NCBI GenBank assembly: GCA_029531795.1
Contig: JAPEIS010000003.1
Location: 186,001-250,000 of the forward strand
Length of the DNA stretch: 64,000 nucleotides
Reading direction: 5' to 3'
From: Sclerotinia nivalis
Taxonomy: Eukaryota; Ascomycota; Leotiomycetes; Helotiales; Sclerotiniaceae
Shown here: in pieces, positions 58,075-64,000 of the stretch
How the letters are laid out: the number at the start of each line of letters is the position of its first letter
Position numbering within the stretch: the first letter of the stretch is position 1
The notes under the pieces: model-generated
Told to the model about the DNA's origin: nothing
What the model saw: only the letters and a program-made list of their open reading frames with translations
Databases searched by the model: none
Made by a program: the position numbers and the translations under genes

Positions 58075-58425
58075 TCAATCTTCCTCTTCCACAACCTCTT
58101 CACCATAATTATCTTCTTCTTTGGCTTCATCAATTACCCCACCATTGACCTTTGATCCATTTGCATCTCCAGTCTCTCGTACTTTATCTTCCTCCATTCG
58201 TGCAGTCAACTCCTTATTGACCCTTTCTTGCATATCCACTGTAGCTTTTCGCAATGCCCCTAAATACGAGGTCCTATCGCTCACTTTGTCTGATGTAGGC
58301 GTGGCTAACTTATGGACGTGCTCAAACTTTTCGTTGTTTGGAGAAGAATATGTTGCCGAAAAGATCTGGTACGATGTCTCATGTTCAGCCGCAGAAGGAG
58401 TGGTGGTTGTATCTGGTGTCGCCAT
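58075..58425 (-). CDS. GON7: EKC/KEOPS complex subunit Gon7
   Basis: Single exon, 116 aa from the ATG at 58425. KEOPS makes the t6A37 modification of tRNAs; Gon7 is its small, largely unfolded fifth subunit, which binds Pcc1. Features matching fungal Gon7 are SATYSSPNNEKFEHVHKL, the SYLGALRKATVDMQERVNKE helix, LTARMEEDK and a strongly acidic C-terminal tail (EEDNYGEEVVEEED). The family is poorly conserved, so I rely on the order of these segments. It is convergent with VPS39: the two stop codons are 96 bp apart, so their 3' UTRs probably overlap. Confidence is moderate to good. Confidence 0.82.
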   Translation of the reverse strand: MATPDTTTTPSAAEHETSYQIFSATYSSPNNEKFEHVHKLATPTSDKVSDRTSYLGALRKATVDMQERVNKELTARMEEDKVRETGDANGSKVNGGVIDEAKEEDNYGEEVVEEED

Positions 58426-58771
58426 TGCTATCTTCTTTCTTTTCTTCTTTCCTTTGTATTCGCACAATCAAAAGTATTGTGAGGATGTGTTTCTAATTTT
58501 TTATAATTATCGTTTCTGGCCAAAAATGCGATGTTTGGAATTGAATGTGTTAGTTTAGGTCGGCTTTCTTGTTTGGCCCCGGAGACTAGGTTTAAGATCC
58601 CCCGCCAAAGTCCAAACGACAAGGCCCGAGTCAACAAATTAAAAGCCAAACAACTTCCAAAAATTAACTAGGGACTTGTTACCCATCAGACATGGATTAA
58701 AATCCGATACTACTGCATCGCATTGTCATAACACCCCATTTTTTTAGATCCTTAAACCTTCACCACGCCAA

Positions 58772-58796
58772 CATCATCATCATCATCATCATCATC
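58772..58796. repeat. (ATC)n microsatellite
   Basis: About eight copies of ATC (CATCATCAT...) upstream of the HbrB gene. Confidence 0.88.
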
Positions 58797-58952
58797 TGGA
58801 TTCATGATCAGATCTTTTCCTTTCTTCACTCCCTTGCGGAAATGTCCAAGACACAGCGTCGTTCGCTACAATCGATGCCCCGCTGTTGTACCCTGAAAGA
58901 TACGGAAGACTAACGCAAAACATATAAAAGTCCCACTTCCGCAAAGATAACC

Positions 58953-61645
58953 ATGTCACAGTCAACAGGGCCTCCTGTGCCAAGGGCACCAGGGAGCTTT
59001 TCTCCAATTGTGCAACAGGCCTCAACGACTCAACGACCCCCGCTGCGAAGAGTTGAGTCCTCATCGTCGGAAGATTTACCTCCACCTCCATCCCTTTCCA
59101 GCAAAGTTCGTCCACAGTCGCAGAATGCGCCTGCCCCTCCACGACCTTTCTACGCCCAATCAACCAAGAGCAACTCAAGCACCACCAGTCTACAAAACTT
59201 CTCGCGACCAACCCTCGCACAAGTAAGAACTGATATCGGCGGTACACCATTGAGGAATGCGTCGCCTCTCACTCCTGTAGCTTCAAAATCATCCCTTAGC
59301 GATTTCAAAGGTCACGGGCGCAAGCATTCACAAACTCAAGGTTCTTTTGAGCCTTACTTGCCAACGGCCGCATCATCCAATTTGGGAAATATGTCGAATT
59401 TAAACACTGGACTTTCTGCGAGTCACATAGCTGCTCAAGCTGCTATGCAACACCAAGCACAACATGCGCGCCAAAGATCCCAGACTGCACCAACTCCACA
59501 ATTGGATACCTCGTCGAATAGCTCTGAAAGTCAGAGACCTTCGAAAGGTCCTATTTCACCACCGTTATTGAGTTTGACAGAAGCTTCAGCTCCGAGGGAT
59601 ACTACATTCGGTGGACAAGGGTATCATAATGGATTGCTTGGGGGAGGATCGAGTGCGGCTCAAACAGCTGCAAATGTTGTGTTTTCAAAATCTCCTGGAT
59701 CATCACCAGCATTGACACCTACGGAATATGAACAACGAAACCAAGCGCATGCTCAGGCTCAAGCAAAAGCGCAAGCTCAAGCCCAGTTGCAGGCGCAAGC
59801 ACAGCCGCAGGCGCAGGTACAAACTGAAAAGCCTGCTAAAACGGAAAAGTCTAAAGTCAAATTATTCTCAAGGCCTGGAAAGATTGGTATAAGCAAGGAT
59901 AAAGAAGTAAAATCTGGAGCTCTTCCAAGTCCTAGTATGCTTGCTTCTGTAAATTGAATATGAGGATTATGCAAAACTGACCACTGCGCAGATGCTTTAG
60001 GTTCCGCAAGTATGTACAGCATGGCGAATTCTTCCTCGGCGACGATACGGCCAATTGATACATCACAACCAGAAAAGGAGAAAGACAAGGAGAAACATAA
60101 ACATCACTTTTTATCTCGGCAGAAACATAAGCTGAGCAGTAAAGACGATCATCATTTACCATTATCATCAGCAGCATCGAATTCCAAACCCGTGGATCCT
60201 AGTGCACCGAGCAGTTTATATAATTTCAACCTTCCACCAAGTCCAGGTCCTGCATCTACAAGTTTTGCGAAGAGCATGAGCGGTTTGGACCTGAGGCATG
60301 GTGGAAGGGCATTGAGAGAAAAGAAAAAGGAAGAGAAAAGTGAAACGTTGAGAGAAGGAGAATTATCATATCAAAATAGTAACGAATGGCCTGGACCATC
60401 TAGTCTTGGTTCAGCAGGCGCTGCGTCATACTTAGGTCCCGCTGGAGTAGGCTATCCTTCCAGCACTTATGGACCTGACACATCGGATTTGGGAAAATAT
60501 GGATTGAACAATATGGCAGCAGATGATGCATGGCCATTCCTAAAAGCAAAACTATTAATTATATTTGAGGGCGAAGATTTAAGGTTATGTGTGGAGGATC
60601 TCAATCGTCTAGTCACGTAAGTCTTTTTATCCTTTCATATTGTTCACTGTACTGACAATATTACAGCACCCATATTCAACGATGTATACAAAAAAGATGC
60701 CCAAGTTCTATTATAGACGACCTAAGAGAATTACTCGAAACAGGCTTCAGATCCCTGGATCAAACTTTACGACGAACTCCTGATGATCGGCTAATACCCC
60801 ACCTCGTGGAAATGTGGATCTTTACTTTTACATCCGTCCTCCCTTACATGCAAGCCGTCTTCCTTCCACTTGATCTCGAATTTTCCGGCCATGGCCCCCT
60901 CATGTCCCCAGAAGCAGCACGCGAAGCCTGGGGTACCCTTCCTTTATCTCAACCCAACTCCTCTTCCAGTGTCCCTAAAATTCGACCCCTTGAGGTACGC
61001 AAAATAGTCCTCATTGCATACCGCGACACAGTAATTATTCCTCGTTATGAAATACTAAAGGGACTATTCTCACGCCTCTCACTCGATTCTATCAGTCTCA
61101 GCATTCCAAACTCGGATATAAGATCTATTAGTCCAGATAGCCAAGGAAGACCAGGTACAGCTATCAGTTTAGATCCCAGTCATGGATCTTATTCTTCTCA
61201 AAATACTACGCTTTTAGGAGGTGGTAGTTCGGCTGGTGATGGTCCGGGTTCACGCTCACGTGCCATCTCAAATGTGAGCTATGGGTCTGAACAATCCGCT
61301 GGTGGAGGCGGTGGCCTTGGTATTTCTGGGATGCCACCCCCTCCAAGACCCTTTACACCAAGTAGTACACATCCTGCGGTGGGATATGGATTGAGTGCGA
61401 GAGAGAGGAGACAGGCAAATGTAGAAGATTCTTCAAAGAAACTAACAGAGGCAGTGGGAAGAATGTTACAGTGTATGAGTGTACTTAGTAGCGTGGGCAT
61501 ACGAGCAGGCAATGATTCAAGTCAAGAGAAAATGGAAGATTTAGGACGTGGACTTAAGTTGAATTGGTTGGGAAGAGGTAGGACGGGAAGAAATAGGAGG
61601 GGATTGGTTGGTGGTAGAGTGGGACAAACAGTGGCGAATTTGTGA
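58953..61645 (+). CDS. hbrB: HbrB-type TORC2 subunit (PRR5/Bit61 family)
   Basis: Exons are 58953..59934, 59992..60616 and 60667..61645, giving 861 aa. HbrB was found in Aspergillus as a hyphal hyperbranching gene; its yeast and human relatives (Bit61, PRR5/Protor) are TORC2 components. The N-terminal 500 residues are disordered: Ser/Pro/Gln-rich with an imperfect Ala-Gln repeat (HAQAQAKAQAQAQLQAQ, near residue 270-290). The conserved domain starts AWPFLKAKLLIIFEGEDLRL at the end of exon 2. It continues after the intron as RCIQKRCPSSIIDDLRELL, then WIFTFTSVLPYMQAVFLPLDLEF and IVLIAYRDTVIIPRYEIL, and ends near residue 725. The C-terminal tail is Gly/Ser/Arg-rich. The second exon is entered through a GCGCAG acceptor, which preserves the frame better than the nearby TTTAG. 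Confidence 0.92.
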
Positions 61646-64000
61646 TGATTCATGAGTGTTCTGCTCATGATCATAAGGAGAAGTCATACTACTAGGTGTT
61701 TTGGTATTTTTTTTATAGCTTTTGGGCGGGTCATGATGGATGGATGGGTAACTGGTGTGAATGGGCAAGCGGTTAGTTATAGGATTTTCGGATTTGGTGT
61801 TTGGTGGAATCATGTCTTCCGGCATCGGTATTGGTATTGGTAACGGGTTGATGGCTCTACCGAAAGTATTTTTTACCTGCATTTTCCATTTGGTTTCGTT
61901 TGAATTGAATTAAATGGAATGTAAAATAGACGGGTGAGGAATCGCACTCGCTAAATGGTTTAGATGGTCTTAGGTCTGGGCTCTAGGTTGTGAATCAATC
62001 GCTTTGGTTTGCTTTGGTTTGTAAGATATGATATGATATGGATATGGTGGAATATTTATATATGGTGGTCATGCATGATAGATGGAAAAATGAGAAAATA
62101 AGTACTCGAAGATAACCCATCACCTACTTGGAAGAAAATTATAAAGGAAAATTGAAGATTTGAGATTTGAGATTTGAGAATTGTTTGTGAGGAAGAGGAT
62201 ATGTGGTGAGTTGGTAGGTATGAGTAAGTATAGTTGAGAATGAGAATGAGAATGAAAACTTGTAGAGGATATTATTGTATGAGTGAGTGAGGGTTTGTTC
62301 AGATGAACTTTGTAGTTTGGATTTCTTTTTTTTCTTCTTCTTTTTCTTGGGGGGCGCGAGGTGTGGGTGTGGTGTTGTGGTTTTGAGGAGGGGGGTTGGT
62401 GGGACTTATAGATGGGGTGTAAGTTGGGTGATGTTATTGAGGGCTGCTTACAATGCATTACCTCTCAATGAATTTGAATTGATATTTCTTTTGATGAATT
62501 TCAGGGATAATAGGCTGAGTCGTTGGTTGGTTATATTTACCTACCTACCTACTGAATGAATTCTTCTTTCTTCTATTTCATAACTTATCTCAACAGCAGG
62601 TATTCGAAGTTGTATTCGAGGCAGGATATCCGTATCAGGAAAATGGAAACTAACAATGGTATAGAAGCAAACGTCGCATGTGCAGATGTGGCCGTGAGAT
62701 ATTTAGGATGGATGATGAAAATATAGAGGGTTTTGATCTGTGTTATCATATTCTTGGTTCCCATCACTACCTAGATCACGAACTTCAACTTTGAAGGTTC
62801 ATATCACTGAATTATGTCTCTCCCTCCAGTCTAAACTTTTGGAGTGTACCATTGGATTGGTATGAAGTAGGTATTATCAGAGCCTCTATCGTCATCAATC
62901 GGTGTACTTATAGAGAGACCTTGAGCAAACATGAGAAGTCTTTGAACTAAAGACGCTTTTGGTACTACTAGATATCTGTCCGACCCCATCTCAATTTGCC
63001 TCATTTCTAGACTCTAGGACACAAATGTCAGCGAGGGGATGGTAGAAGCTGATTTGGGGACAAGATTCCCTTAGTACTCTATGTTAGCATGGAACGAGGT
63101 ATGAACAAGCGACAGAATCCTGTTACTGTCCTAGGAGGCGGTTCGTATGATTGAGATTCATTGAATAGATTGAATGAATAGTACTTTTAGCATACGACAC
63201 TCCACTTATGCAATAAGTGTTACAACTTATAATACCAAGAAAAAAGCTTCCTTTTCCTGTTATCGCCAGCATGGAGATACTTGGATTGCTATCGTTACCA
63301 AAAAGTTCAGCTCCAATATTAACCTACAGGGGGGGAGGGGCCTTAGGCTTAGCCGCATGGGAATTTAGTGTGATCGGTGGGGTTGCTTTCACACTATTTT
63401 CGATGTACCCCGTTTTCAGCCATTGTCATTATTTGTAAGAGAGAGAAAATTGATGATTGAAAGAACTTTGCATTCTTGTACAAATTCTTGTACAAATAGA
63501 ATACCGGTGTCTAATACTGTACGCCCGTCTGAGTATATGAGTACAGTAGATATCGTAAGACTCATGAATACTTTTGTATTGTAGCACACGACAAAATCAA
63601 GCTTAGGTTAATTTTCAGGTCTTCAGATTTTATCTCTCGTGGCACATCAACACGCGGTACGGTACAGTGACGTATTATAAGGCTGGGCATTCACTAAAAC
63701 CAAGCTTCCAATTGAAAAACTAACCTTGATTGCCCCGCGATTCAGCCCTCGATTCTGCCCCTCATTCGATTCTTAAGAAGGGAATTGAAATATTCACCAG
63801 GAACCCAAATCGTGTTGTATTTTGGCAGGACGAGAGAATATTGAAACTTCTCTCTCGATTTCGTTCGCAGTCATTACTTACCACGCCGACCCGTCTATTT
63901 ACGTGCAGGCTCACGATATCTACACAGGCGCAATAGTACGCTAAGTACCTGACTAAATAGCGACCTTCAATATAGCTACCCAAGCTCCCGCAGATAGCGG
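61646..64000. other. Gene-poor end of window
   Basis: About 2.35 kb with no supported gene. A G-rich patch (near 63330) and short direct repeats TTCTTGTACAAA at about 63473-63497 are present. Frames in 63174-63438 (+) look protein-like only over a short stretch (GGGALGLAAWEF) and lack support. Confidence 0.45.

Noticed and set aside
61541..61882. Minus-strand frame of 113 codons
   Set aside because: Overlaps the end of hbrB antisense and the 3' flank; low-complexity Pro/Ser/Thr composition.

Overview
The window is nuclear DNA of a filamentous ascomycete. The protein-coding genes carry short spliceosomal introns, mostly about 50-120 nt, with GT...AG ends and CTAAC-like branch points. The gene set (COP9 subunit 3, HbrB/TORC2, PtaB, Lys2, fungal Gon7) is fungal. 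Protein character and gene style suggest a leotiomycete, most likely Sclerotiniaceae (Botrytis/Sclerotinia-like). That placement is inference, not proof.

Layout. 0-4 kb: an accessory segment with a truncated (window edge) GliT/thioredoxin-reductase-like dithiol oxidase on the minus strand and a divergent DHA2 drug-efflux transporter that has an in-frame stop. The two are separated by very AT-rich DNA. This looks like the edge of a secondary-metabolite (ETP/dithiol-type) locus showing decay. 4-8 kb: gene-poor, with one small predicted secreted protein. 8-21.4 kb: a dense housekeeping block of gamma-glutamyl phosphate reductase (proline), CSN3, RPA1, a dienelactone hydrolase, a TRAPPC2L-type TRAPP subunit, mitochondrial malonyl-CoA:ACP transacylase and delta-aminolevulinate dehydratase. 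21.4-26.2 kb: a 4.8-kb gene desert with one cysteine-rich micro-ORF. 26-28.5 kb: a disordered orphan protein. 29.7-33.6 kb: a small SET-domain protein and a 6-phosphogluconate-dehydrogenase-like gene broken by several frameshifts. 34.8-37.4 kb: the LIM-binding co-regulator PtaB with long polyglutamine tracts. 37.8-41 kb: intergenic DNA with GTGACCGTAAT repeats. 41-47.5 kb: Lys2 (alpha-aminoadipate reductase), then a divergent type II membrane protein. 48.7-52.5 kb: a small basic conserved protein and a short-chain dehydrogenase. 54.7-61.6 kb: VPS39/VAM6, GON7 and HbrB. The last 2.4 kb holds nothing I can call.

Gene models were built by hand. For each spliced gene I chose introns so that exon lengths sum to a multiple of three and domain continuity is kept. 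Three themes link genes: amino-acid biosynthesis (Pro2, Lys2), growth and nutrient signalling (HbrB/TORC2, VPS39/HOPS at the vacuole) and regulation (CSN3, PtaB, SET protein). There is no operon structure, no RNA gene, CRISPR array or intact transposon that I can support.

Most interesting items: the decaying dithiol-oxidase/exporter pair, with a C-to-T type nonsense change in CpA context consistent with RIP-like mutation; a multiply frameshifted 6PGDH-like gene; a perfect MluI cell-cycle box upstream of RPA1; a Cys-rich 27-residue micro-ORF behind a TATA box; and a dispersed GTGACCGTAAT repeat patch.
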